This document shows, piece after piece, positions 1-11,885 of a stretch of DNA of 64,000 nt. Within the stretch, counting starts at the first letter, position 1. Each line of letters begins with the position of its first letter. The translations under genes and the position numbers were made by a program. The notes beneath the pieces were generated by a model. That model searched no databases. It was not told where the DNA came from and worked only from the letters and a program-made list of their open reading frames with translations. Where the stretch lies: NCBI RefSeq assembly GCF_014805685.1, contig NC_060886.1, forward strand, positions 11,062,608-11,126,607, written 5' to 3'. Origin of the DNA: Silurus meridionalis (taxonomy: Eukaryota > Chordata > Actinopteri > Siluriformes > Siluridae).

Positions 1-98
<98 letters not shown>

Positions 99-111
99 TA
101 TATACACATTT

Positions 112-170
<59 letters not shown>
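1..170. repeat. (AC)n/(AT)n compound microsatellite at window edge
   Basis: Alternating AC and AT dinucleotide runs with one short interruption near 98-120. The array begins at or before the window start, so its length is a minimum. Confidence 0.97.
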
Positions 171-172
<2 letters not shown>

Positions 173-1369
173 GTATTATTTATTTATATTTCTCAGTTTA
201 AGGTCAAAATTTAAAGGTAAATTACATAAAAATGCACTGTGTGAATTAAGGGAGGTGATGAAAATGGTGTGCCAAAAGAGGTAAAAAAAAAACAAAAAAA
301 AAAAAACAACCAAGGAAACTGCTATTTTAAAATAATACAAAAGTGTCTCAGGTGAGGTGTTGGAAGTGTTTAAAGAGCATTCAAAGATGGATCCAAATTA
401 GAATGCAACGTTTATCCTAAATCTAAATACTGCATTTTAAGTATTATAGTACCGGTACCAGTCTATTCTCCAATCATAAAGCAGCATTTCAATATTTTAC
501 TCCCTGAGTGATCATGTTTTTGACAGCAACTACAAAGCACTTTTTTGCAAGTTAAACTCAACAGAATATTCCCTTTAAAAAAGTTGCATTAATCCATGCA
601 AATTGCATTATTTGAAATCGATCATGTCCAAGCTCAGGAGTTTGCTTTATGCACAAACACACACACTCCGAAGTGTTATCTGAACTTATTTCCAGTTTTA
701 AAATATTTTTATAAAATACTCCCATGAACAATTTAGGAACAGATGAACAAATCCCACGCAGGCTGCCAATTATATAGTACATTAGACTCGAGAAGGATGA
801 AAATACAGCAATCTAAACACTATTATAAACTGCAAAACTATATGTTGATCACACTTTTCGCCTCTAATTGATTTACTTAAAGTCTTGCCCAATTAACATG
901 TAGCAACCACTCTTCCTCAGATTAATTTATTTTCGGTCCTAAATTTTCCCCTCAGATTTTTTAACTTCAGTTTAGATTTTTTTTCCCCCTAAAGTGTTCA
1001 TAGAGCTTAAATACATAGGAAATGGTCATACACGCTCATGGAAATTTCATGCTGTTTATAATTATCAGAAAGAGAGTCAGAAAGGGTACCTTGCTGGGTC
1101 GTCCAATTTCTATAATGTGTGCAATAATGTATAATTTTTGCTGCATTCTCTGTCGTTTTTGTGTCGTACACGGACAAGCAAGGGGGGTTATTCTGAATCA
1201 TCAGTGAAAGGTGAAGATCTCTACAGACCACAAGTTGCAATATGCTACATATGAACAAGGATTTTGTCTTCTATATTCAGAAAAGCATAGGGTTACATCA
1301 CTCTGACATTATGTCTTAGGTTACTTAGGAAAGGCAAAGGTTCTTTATATTACAGTTTTATGAAAGAAA
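171..1369. other. Non-coding, nothing recognised
   Basis: AT-rich sequence with poly-A patches near 284-306. Short frames occur on both strands, but none shows a recognisable domain or flanking splice signals. I see no gene here. Confidence 0.6.
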
Positions 1370-1980
1370 ATTCATTTTCATTATCCACTTTATCCTGAAT
1401 AGAAAAATTCAGAGCCTATCCTGGGAATACCTGGATACTGTGATGCAGATACTTGATTAAAAAAATTCTCTCAATGTGACTTGTGCTTATTTGTGATCAC
1501 TTATGTAGATGTGTGTGTAGATGTGTGTGTTTGTCACAATACATTTGCCATCTACTTTTCTCCCATTTTAGCCTTGTGGTTTATTTGCACAGTCCTGATA
1601 GTTTTTTTGTTGTTGTTATTTTTTACACAGTACCACACCAGGATAAAAACTGACCGTGTCCAACTTATGTTTAGACTACAGAGTGCTCACACTATAACCC
1701 AGGCAGGAATACACCATGGATTTGTCGCCAGTCCAAAGCTGAGCATCATGCAGTTTCATACTCGCACCTAGGTGCAATTTAACATAACCAACTGACCTAA
1801 CAGCATGCTTTTTAGGAAGTGGGGGGAATAAAACACAGAATTCAGAGGCAGCCCATATAGACATGTTGGGAACATGCAAAAGCTCACACAGACAGTAACC
1901 CAAGCGCAGGATCGAACCAGGAACCCTGAAGCTAAGAGGCGACAGCGCTTATCTCGCGACTACAATGTCGCCTCAGGTGA
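1370..1980 (+). repeat. Old, interrupted SINE-like repeat
   Basis: The left part (about 1376-1440) reads like the common fish repeat start 'tttcattatccactttatcc... gagcctatcctggg'. The right part (about 1690-1975) continues with 'gtcgccagtccaaagctgagc', 'caatttaacataaccaactgacctaacagcatgc', 'gggaacatgcaaaagctcacacag' and 'gatcgaaccaggaaccctgaagctaagaggcgacagcgct'. This is the order expected of a widespread vertebrate/fish SINE-type element ending in a reversed tRNA-like B box (gatcgaacc). About 230 bases of unrelated sequence split the two halves. Assignment is from memory of the consensus; the copy is heavily diverged. Confidence 0.6.
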
Positions 1981-3061
1981 AAAATAAATAAAAGAGACGA
2001 GATGCATTAAACATCACAAATGAAAACACTGTAGTGATTAAATTTCTTCTTGTTATTTGGATTAGCAACTTGTTTTTTTTCATGCATATGTATATAGCAG
2101 GTTTTCAATACTGAGCTTGCAACTATACTATATAAAGCATTATACTGCATGTCATACTCTGTATGAATGTATATGTGACAAATAAAATTTGAATATCTAT
2201 TCGAACACATGATTACTCAAAACTGGCCATTATCTGATTAGTGCTTCAAATCCATATCTGCATGTTGAATTCAAACCTGAAGTGTGTTTTATTTTCAGAA
2301 GAAACCCTGGAAAACACTAAAAAGAACTGAGATGTAGAGATGGCAGCACTGTCAGCATGGTCTGAGAATTCTGGCTCTGACAGTTCCTCACCTTTAGCTC
2401 GACTTTATAATTGGTCTCAGCTAGAGATGTGTAGAGAAGTTTTAATTCCACTTGCACGTTTTTTTTTTTGTGGGTTTTTCTGCTTGTGCCTGCGTGCGAT
2501 ATTTTCTCACAAGTTTTGCTTTCTGCTTCCCAAAATATAAATTAGGAAAAAGCTCAATTTTAGTTGATGATAAATGAATGCTGCACTGCATGTTAAGAGT
2601 TAATGTACTTGGTCTTACATGGTAGAAGCTTCATATATGATCTTTCACTCACATCCACTTAACAAGGAAACCTCTGGTCTCAATATATACCATGTGATTC
2701 TTTCTGGTTAAAAAAAAAAACAGTACACCTTCAAATAATAAAAAAAAAGATTCATGATGAACATTCTAATCTACAAGGATATCGCTTATCACATGATCTT
2801 ATCACATGACCTTGTAAGGATAATTCTTTCGATGTTATGCAAGTGTCAAAAACATCTATAACTTCTCTCCATACATACCATATATTGCATAATTCAGTCA
2901 TGCTGGAGGAAAAGACTGGAAATATAACACTTGATAGACAAACATTTCATTAACTCTGAGCTACAAGGCAGACTTTAAAGATGTATGCAGGCTGTATGTT
3001 AAGAGTGATTGCATGAATAGTAGACAGGATAATGAAGGCTTATTCAAGCCTTATTACCATC
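1981..3061. other. Non-coding, nothing recognised
   Basis: AT-rich sequence with several short A or T runs. No splice-flanked reading frame, RNA gene or clear repeat was seen. Confidence 0.55.
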
Positions 3062-3063
3062 TA

Positions 3064-3359
3064 CAGGTAGTCGTCGACTTACGACCTATGCAACTTACGA
3101 CCACAAGCCGCGGCGTACGACAGTGCGTACCAGTTTCCGGCAGCACTACCATCGCCGCGATTTTGAATGATAAAGAAAGAATTTGTGAATGAAAATGGTG
3201 TAGAGATGATACAAATGGCATAAAATGAACAAATACTACTTAAAGATTTTTATAACATCATTTCACAGTACTGTACATATAGCCTACTCTACTTACGACC
3301 AAATCGTGTTACGACCGGTCTGTTGGAACCAATCGTGGTCGTAAGTCGACGACTACCTG
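3064..3359. mobile_element. MITE with 23-bp perfect terminal inverted repeats, pogo/Tigger-like
   Basis: The element starts CAGGTAGTCGTCGACTTACG (3064) and ends with the exact reverse complement (to 3359); the match runs 23 bases. It is flanked by a TA on each side (3062-3063 and 3360-3361), consistent with a TA target-site duplication. Inside each end there are extra copies of TTACGACC, as expected for subterminal transposase binding sites. At 296 bases it has no coding capacity, so it is non-autonomous. The TA duplication and the CAG terminus fit Tc1/mariner-superfamily pogo/Tigger elements; that family call is inference. Confidence 0.85.
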
Positions 3360-3361
3360 TA

Positions 3362-5440
3362 ATAGATTTAATAATAATATCACTAGTATTCATTTAAGTC
3401 GTTTATTTAATCACGAATGGGGTTGTTTTGTACTTCTTCAGTCTCTAACAGCATATTTAAAACGCTGAATTATTTATGACTCCTTTTTGAAAAATTCTTT
3501 CATGCAGTAGCTCCATGAAGAAATATGTGGCTCATTTTGTGCCTCTTTTCCCTTTGACTTATTATATTATATTAAAACCCTTAACTACAGGCCTCTGAAT
3601 ATGCAGATTAGTTTGCAGTCTAGCCAAGCCAGCAGTAGCTGTGTCTAAAATGCACAAAATTAAGGACTTTGGTTTCTACTCTGCAACAAACGGCATCTTT
3701 TTAATATGCAAAATACTTCAAAATCTGCTATGGTTTAGCTTTTAAATTTCATTTTCAACTGAAGGGAAAACAGATGAAACCGGAGGAAAATGCTGTGATG
3801 CATAAACATGAAAGAAGGCAGAGAAAGAATAAAAAAAAAACAGTCAAAGTTATCAATATTTATTGTTTTCATGCCTTATCCATGATGTGACATTACAATT
3901 TTACCTACTACATCAAAACCATTCCAAAGTATTGGTAGAGGGTCTCGGTCTCGGTCTCGGTCTCTCTCTCTCTCTCTAGCCTGAGAAGTATGTGATCCTC
4001 TTTAAACAGGATCAGCTGGTGGCTGGTGACCCTGGCAGCATCTCTGTAGTAGTGAGCTAGGCTGTGCCTTTTCCCTTCTCTCCAGCGTGCGCCTCATTAG
4101 GATGGATTTTACGCCCTAATCTGCGCAATAAGGATGAAGTCATAGCAGTTATCTATACTGGCCAATTCATCACGCTATAATCTCTTCTGTTACAGCCGTG
4201 CTCTCTAGCTCCTTCTCACTCTTCATAGCATCACACACAATGCTTGACAAGCCTAAAGTTTAAGCTCTCCTCTATAAACCCAGAGAGCAAGTATTTAAAA
4301 TGTAAAAAAAAAAAATTCCAATTGCAAAAATCACTGAGAAAATGTCATACTAAACACTGCCAGTCCTTTCTAATGTAACTTCTTCCTAATTGTAATGATC
4401 TTTGCATCGCTATGATTCCTCTTCACTAGCAAGATCAAGAGCGAATATTTCCCCATTAATTTTTCCTTTAGAAATAATTGAGGGAGGAACTTAAAAGGAG
4501 GCGAACAAGTGTCGGGAGTGGGGAGGGCGTCAGGGTTAGCTTTTAACTTAGCATTTTTATTGACTCCGGGAAAACAAAATAGAGTCTCACTAAGAGCGTG
4601 CACTCGGCAATAGCCATTCAGGCCTTTGGAGGCCCATTGTAGCACTTTGAACAGCCTGAAAGGAAACCCCACTGGTGGAAATCCAGTGGAACATCTCCAC
4701 AACAGAGCACAACTGTTCCCTTCTGCTTGAATGGGAGGCAGATAAAAGACGAGATGGACTTCTAAAGTACAGCCAAAAACAAAGGCAACAAAAGTGCTGA
4801 TCATGAGGGAATGACACAACTCACTGAAAAGAGAAAGAGACGCGAGACAATGGGACTCACAGCCAAGTGACACACTGAAGAATTGAAAAATCTACACAAG
4901 AAGAAGAGTTTCCCCTTCCAATGCACTCTCGAAATAAATAAAAAAAAAAGATTTTAGGATTTTAGATTCATGAAAGAATTGCTATAAGTAAAAGAAATTT
5001 AAAAAAATAAGCCAGAAAGAGAGACAGAGACAGAATGACAGACAGTGTGAAGGCGACAGACTTGCAAAAGGGGAGAAATCTTAACAAGCCCAAATTTTCA
5101 AAGAGCGCGAGAGACACTCTGGATGACAGGAAGAGGCTTGAAGAGGCTGAAAGAAAGCCAAGCAGGGAGGGTAAGACAGAGCGGAAATGTGCTCCTGTCC
5201 TGACTGAAACTGTAAAAGGTGACAGCAGTTCACTGGGATCCCCACACACAAGCCGCGCAACGGTGGCACCACTCGACACCCACTTCTCCCGCCTTGTTTT
5301 GCTTCTTCAGCTTTACTTCTCAAGTGCCTCTTTGTGCACTCGCACAATTAGCTCCTAAACCCTTGAGTAACATTTTCTCCACCTCTTTACTCTTCAATTC
5401 AACATGTACTTGACTCGTAAAGAGACTTTTCACCTTTATC
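3362..5440. other. Gene-free stretch with a short GGTCTC/TC repeat
   Basis: Non-coding. It holds a (GGTCTC)n followed by (TC)n microsatellite at 3941-3977 and a purine-rich stretch near 4980-5200. Open frames on both strands around 4370-5360 lack splice context and overlap each other, so I do not call them genes. Confidence 0.5.
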
Positions 5441-5444
5441 TGGC

Positions 5445-5830
5445 TCAGACACAAGTGCGAATGGGGCTTAAATTGTAATTATTAATAGTGGTTCCTTTGA
5501 TTATTATTCCAGAGGCTCCCATGGCACGGAGAACGCCTCCCATCGCTTCGTCCGAATAAAAAAAAAAAAAAGGACCGAGTTTACTGGAGTCAGTGTGCGT
5601 CGCCCATTCTAATGGGTGGAAGGGCTTCATTTACAGTTAAATCATGCCACCTTGGAGAATGAGAACACACAAGAGGAGGGGCAGTAAAATAGGAAAAGGG
5701 GAGAGATTTGTTTGACATGTTTTTATAAAACCACTCTAAATGAAGCCCCCTCCCACCCCTAACAACCCCCACCCTCCCAAAGTGTAGACATTTGCATGCC
5801 CTGGAAGACACTTGCACAGATTATATGCAT
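5445..5830. promoter_or_regulatory. Candidate conserved non-coding element A
   Basis: A stretch with less simple repeat and several homeodomain-type cores (TAATTATTAATA near 5476-5490), then a GC-richer core around 5510-5560 with CpGs retained, and a T-rich tail. It has no coding potential. The pattern resembles developmental enhancers, but no alignment is available, so conservation is inferred only from composition. Confidence 0.3.
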
Positions 5831-5959
5831 AGAGAGAGCATTTGGATACATTTTTATTTAGACCATGTTTGGTTTGGTCTTTTGTTTTAAATCCAGTAAA
5901 GCCTGATAGGAAGAAGAAGAAAAAAGAGCAAAACTAACAAGCACAAATAAAAGAAGTCA

Positions 5960-6250
5960 TTTACAGAAGCGAATAATGAATCGCTCCTTTCCGGTTTGCT
6001 GTGGTTTCGCACGGCGGCGAATGCCACCGTCACAAATGATAATTATCAGATCCGTGTTCATCCATGTGATAATTAAACTAACATGTAATTCCTCATTTAC
6101 AGTGCATTACCCCAGGAGCCCAGCGCCTGCAATGTGACATGAATGAAATGAATGTAAATCCAATTATCTTTCTCTAATAATCTAATGATAGATACTAAAC
6201 AGTCACAATTATGATCAGCCTCCGAAACCCAAAACTCCCTATAGCGTTTG
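5960..6250. promoter_or_regulatory. Candidate conserved non-coding element B, with TGATAATTATCA palindrome
   Basis: It contains a perfect 12-base palindrome TGATAATTATCA (6037-6048), which combines GATA and TAATTA cores, then TGATAATTAAAC, CATGTAATTCC and several more AAT/ATTA cores up to about 6200. CpGs survive around 6008-6030 in an otherwise CpG-poor region. No open frame accounts for this composition. It is a candidate homeodomain-bound enhancer. Confidence 0.35.
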
Positions 6251-6429
6251 TTCGCTACTGGTTATTCGCAGCAAGTCTTCAGGAATTGGAACGTGTTATA
6301 GGTGTTAGAAAAAATACGTTCCACAGTGTGACAGTATCTTAACTTGTGACTCCAAGGCTTCAGTATACAGCAGAAGGAGCCTATCAGGCCTGTAAGTTAA
6401 AGACCACAATGCGCCCGGAGCCGTGAGTG

Positions 6430-6830
6430 GAGGTCGTTTTTAACCCTGTCTTTCTTTCCTCCCTCACTTTAGCTGATAAATGGATCAACGCTGTAATTGA
6501 TTAGCGAGTAGTTGAGAATTAAACCGGAGTTCAGTGCTAATAATGGCCTCTTGACAATAGCAGCCGGTGTAAAATGTAAAACGATAGCCCGCAGCCAAAA
6601 CGCCATCAAAGCCACGCGGCTCAGTGAAAGAGGCCGGGCCTTTCTCAGGAGCCGCACACTACTACGGGTCCTTTTCCCTTGATAATGCTGTCAGTTATAC
6701 TGACAGGAGCCATTATGGACGCGGCCTGTCAGCTCACCTTCATAAAACAAGCTGTAAAACGACAAATAACAGGCTTATGACTTCATTATCTCAGCTTCCT
6801 CCAAATCACAGCCTGGGTGCCCGAGCTTGT
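6430..6830. promoter_or_regulatory. Candidate conserved non-coding element C, with TALE-type TGACAG sites
   Basis: A GC-richer, CpG-retaining 400-base stretch. A striking inverted repeat CTGTCAGT-TAT-ACTGACAG lies at 6688-6706, and a further CTGTCAG occurs about 20 bases downstream. TGACAG is the core bound by MEIS/TGIF-type TALE homeodomain proteins. Nearby are TTGATTAGC, TTAATAATGG-like and GCTAATAATGG cores. Open frames at 6469-6657 and 6624-6884 have no recognisable product and lack splice context. Confidence 0.4.
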
Positions 6831-7009
6831 TCTGTGTATGTAAGAGTGTGTGTAGCTTTTCTATGGTGTCAATTCGACTCATAACTGGGGGAGGCAACAC
6901 AGCTTGCTCAGGGATGAGGGCAAAAAAAATAAATAGGGCTATATAAGCAAACAGAAGGGAGAGTCTCCTCTACAAAAATAATACAGTTCTCCTTTTTCCC
7001 CCCATCAGG

Positions 7010-7120
7010 CTTGCGACACAAAAAGAAGAACAACTACGATCATTATTCGTCACATTATTAATTAGCCCATGTTGCCTTGTCTATAGTTACAAGCCAATGT
7101 GATCAGGGGCTCCTGATGTT
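7010..7120. promoter_or_regulatory. Candidate short non-coding element D
   Basis: It contains CATTATTCGTCACATTATTAATTAGCCC and then a CTATAGTTAC-type sequence, a cluster of homeodomain cores in a block without simple repeats. It may be part of the same regulatory cluster as elements A-C. Confidence 0.25.
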
Positions 7121-9966
7121 AGGATAAAATGTCTTCACAGTGGGCAGCAGGAGAAGTGGAGTGTAGAAGAACAAGCGAGAGAGGGAAAGAGAAAGAAGGG
7201 TGAGAGGAAAAAAAAAACTAAACAACAAAACAAAACAGGCCATTAATAAAAGTACTGCTCCAATGGAGTTATTTAAGAGTTACCACCACAGAACTGCACA
7301 ATGTGCAGGGTGGCTGGGGGACAGATGGAGACTGCATCTGGGAGAGGAAACCTTTTGCCACAGCATCACGCTTGATGAGCCACAGCTTTTATTTATTTCA
7401 TGCAAAATAGATCCAGGCTTTAAACAAACCTGACAGCGGGGTTGTGAGGTGTCCGGTGTTTGGAAGTGCTGAGAGCTTTTGACCTGCTTTTAGGAGACTT
7501 TGTAGTGTCCCGTGGTGCACAGCCACACAGAGGTTTGTACTGTATGGGGATTTCCGAGCTTAAATACACACGTTTGGACCAGCATGTGAACTGCTGCCTT
7601 CTGTTACTACTTGAGCAAAGAACCGTCATCTTCTTGAGCTCTTCAGGTTCTCCCCCACGTTTGGGCTCTTTCATTACTTTGACAAGCTTGTTCTGTTACA
7701 TAAACAGGCAACTAAACATGTGCTGAAAATCAGTGTGCCTAATTTGGTTAAAACCACCCCTTCAAGCATCTAAAATAAGGAGAATGTTAAAAGGGAGAAC
7801 ATAATTGGTTGGGACGGTCCAGTTGGAGACAATGCACTTACTGATTGCCTCTGCCTGAAAAAAACATGCAGGACAATCATTTAGCAGCCAGGCTGATCTG
7901 AGTTGGGCTGTTAGTGTTGGTTTAGCAATGGTGGGAAAGGAGGGAGGGGCAGAGTGACACAGGCAAGTCTATCCACTGGTCTATAGTGATTACTGATTAA
8001 GAGGGCTGCCTGATTAGCGTTTGTTTTAGACAGCAGTGCTGATTTACGGGCAACCACTGGAAGATTTACTACCCTCTACCCAGCAAGCCACCAACACACA
8101 CATACACACTCATACCCAAAGGAATACATATGATGCCACAGTGAGGGGAAAAAAAGTTACTAAAAAATGCGAGGTCAAGCAGACAGTTTCAGGCAATGGT
8201 GGTGTTGGAAAAGCTTTTCAAACTGCTAGCCAAGCTCAAATGATGTGGTTGAAATCCAGAGAGATTTAAACAACACTCCTCCTCTCCATCGCTCTCTGTC
8301 TAACACACTGGCAGTGTTCTGCAGTGGCTGAGCAAAGCAGGAGCTGATGAGACATACTGAGAGTGGTAGAAAACAATAATATGCCATGGAAAAAAAAAAC
8401 CCAACAAAAAAAAAAAAAAAACACTGACATTATGCCAAAACAGCCACGTATGCAAATGTATTAGTGCTGACAATTCATCAGGCTGTTTGGCTTCGTTTCT
8501 TATCTATAGCCTTTCAACAAGAATGACACACAAAAGCAACTCACTGATGGAAGATTGCAAAATGAAGACGTTAGAGTGCTGTTTTGTCAGAGGTACACTG
8601 TCAGACGGAAAGATGAATTGTTTCGCTGCACCAGAGGTGGCGGAGGCCCAGCAGAAGGAGAATATGTTTCAAGCAGCCTTTGGCTATAGTATTCAGGAGA
8701 GCAAAATGAAACAGGGTGTAGTAAAACAGAACAGAAGGAACACACACATGCACGTGCACACACACACACACACACACGCAAGACCACAAAATGCCATTTT
8801 TGGACCAACTCTGCACCCACTAAAGACAGATGGGTCAGGTGGAAACATGGGTAGGATATCCAAACAGGCCTTTGGATTTGCTCAGAAAGACGACATGCTC
8901 GTTTGATTTCCGCTCCGAACAGCATGTTTATGTGACGACCACTCCAGATTTTGGACGCACTTCCCCTCCCTAATCCTAGACATGTCCCAAAAAACTGCCC
9001 ACCAATGGCCTGGTTAGCATGACATGCCCTCCAGTGGTATGATGAAGACACTGCAAGTGTTTTTGCACAAAAGCAAAAAGGTACCGTCATAAAAAATCAG
9101 TGAATAAAAATGAAGCAGTCCGATTTTGAAGAGTCCAGTAAAGCTAGCTGTATACTGCCTTTGCATTGATAGATAGACTGGAAAAATAGCAAACCAATTA
9201 TTACATAAAATTAAATACATAAGGATACCAAGGTAGAGAGAAATGTTTCAGTAGGTGACCCTATTAAAGAGTAGGCTGCAAATATCTGATCCAAATTAGA
9301 GTTGTCAGGGACCAGTCATGGCCTTCTAACACACCAAGCCAAAAAAAAAAAAAAAAAAAACCCACATCTTTAGTCTCTGGCATCCTTAAACAAACTGCCA
9401 ATGACCTGAGGGCAGCTTTTACAACACCAGGTGGGTCGTAGCTTTTTTCATACATAAGCATTTCCATTTAAAGCACAATAAAAATAGTAGTAGTAGAAAC
9501 AACAACAACAACAATAATAATAATAATAATAACAATAACAACAGCATTAAGCTCATCACAAGGACACTGTCAATCATACAATGCAGAGGTTTAATTCAGT
9601 GTCCAGTTCTTCATCAGGCCTGCTGCAGATATGCTTATTATGTGACAGATCAGGCACCACAAATGATTTGACATTGAGACTCCTTTCATTTCAAAGAATT
9701 TTTTCCCTCAATCTATTGCCTAGTAATCTCAAAGCTTGAATGACCTTTATATAGCATTTTATTCCCGCCAGAGTGAGCGAGTGAGTAAGACACCCTGCAG
9801 AGGTAGTAGTAGCTGTAGAGCAGTCACGGCTGCCCCACCTCCTTCAGCTTGGCCCAAATCCTTTAATTAATACTGGCTTAGGGCCGATTGCTCCTGACAC
9901 TACGGGGAGTTTCCTGAGGCCCAACCTACCCTACCCCACAACATGGGCACTAAATCTACCTATCTT

Positions 9967-9967
<1 letters not shown>

Positions 9968-10001
<34 letters not shown>

Positions 10002-10016
10002 ACACACACACACACA
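9968..10016. repeat. (CA)n microsatellite
   Basis: An almost pure CA run, interrupted once by a CC. Confidence 0.95.
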
Positions 10017-11807
10017 ACTGCTTGTGTGAGGGACAGTAATTAAAAGCCAACCTTCTCTTCACTATGATCTCTAACTGGCTTTGGTCTTGTCTGTTAAAAG
10101 GAACGTTTGGAGCACAAAAAGGTACCATTAGCTCTCCGCAAATAAAAAAAATAAAAAAAACATCATGGCATGAGATAAAAAAAAAAAAAAAAAAAAGGTG
10201 TAGGCCAATGGGTTAACAGGTAATGGATGAAAAATGAGGTTCCATACATCCATACAGCCCAGAAAAACCCTAGATTATATATATAATTTAAAATAGCATG
10301 CAATTTTGTTCGAACCACTTGAGGATCAGATTGTGGGAATCAAGTCCCACAAGCTGAATGCTTTCTGTCAGTAACTCTGAGGTAGCAGACCTTAATAACT
10401 AACATCCATCACCGGTGCTTTTGACCCAGAGCGATATAGCGAGCTGTGGTGAAGTAAGTACAGGATGAAGCACAGCAGCGCAGGACGCGCCACATAGAGC
10501 GAGCACATGTGTCAGACACCCAGTGTAGCACAGTGTGCAGGCTAATCATTCCAACATGCAGCCACTGCGTCCGATAGCATGCACTCCTCATGTCACTGTG
10601 TATAAACACGTTCGGTCATAACGAGGGATAACAGCACCACCAGTTCCTTTTCGGTGTTTGCAGAGTGAATCTTTATGCTGATTATTTCCATACAGGTCTC
10701 AAAGGTAAAAGGTTGTTCTACTGTTAATTGTGGATATATAAATGCAGCAAAGATTTTTCTCTATGATTAATTAAGAGCCAGGTTCTAATGCGATTTGAAA
10801 TTCGAATTTAATAATCAATTCAGAAAAAGAGAAAAACTGAAATAGAGAGAAAGGCAAAAGAGAGACAGGGAGAATATGAGGTGAAGGGAGGACAGCTTGT
10901 TTGTTTGCTTGCCTCTGGCTAATAAATTGAGTAAAGTGCCAAGTGGATGCAAATAGCAGAACTAACGCCTAGAGACAGTGAACTGCAAACTTCACAGTAT
11001 CTGTAGAAAATGGAGCAGAAATCTCACAGCCCTGGGTCAGCGCTTAAACAAGTTCACCCTCAGGAGAAATGTCCGACAACAAACTGTAAAACAAACTGCC
11101 AATAGATTAGCTAAAGCTAACACTACAGGCTATTACAGCAGAGTTGAGCACAATGTTTAGCATTATTCCAGTAATGACCAGAGATTACAAACTGTAATGG
11201 GAATTATATATATATATATATAGTATGCACAAATACATATGTGGAAAACAGGAATACAAATACTTCCAGCTGTTCTGGAAAGACTTTTCAGAACAGAAGA
11301 TATTTTGAGGTACATGATTTTGACAGTGACTGATTTTCCCACTAGAACCTGGATCTATACTCTCTCAATGTTCCTGTAGGGTGCTTCCATCAAGTTGTAT
11401 CTACTGCAGGGACAAAATCGTAAGCCAAAGCATACTATACATAGTGGACTTTGAGCATCAGATTAGAGCCTGTAATGAATATATCACTCGAATTTTACTC
11501 CAAAATTTCTGTGACTTAAATGATATTAGCTCAAAATTCACTTCAGTGCAAACTGAAAAAATGCTAACTACCTTCTAGTTTAGCAAGACAGCCTTGTAGT
11601 CCTCATATTATCTTGCAGCTCATCAATATTGCTAGATAATGCATAAAGCTGCAAAGCTTTATCATTTGAAATTTTTATAGTTGCAAATGCACTACAAGAC
11701 TGTAATTAATTATGGATCCACTCACATTTTTTCAGACTGAGTTCAAGAAATTAAATGCTTAACCTAATTAGTTTTTAGCAATGAGGTATGTTATTGTTAT
11801 CATTTTG

Positions 11808-11808
<1 letters not shown>

Positions 11809-11882
<74 letters not shown>
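11809..11882. repeat. (TA)n microsatellite
   Basis: An uninterrupted run of about 37 TA units, flanked by AT-rich sequence. Confidence 0.95.

Positions 11883-11885
<3 letters not shown>

Noticed and set aside
4370..4873. 167-codon minus-strand open frame
   Set aside because: No recognisable domain, overlapped by another minus-strand frame, no promoter or splice context.
8487..9090. Overlapping 139- and 167-codon frames on opposite strands
   Set aside because: Both run through a CA repeat; mutually exclusive, no domain similarity that I can see.
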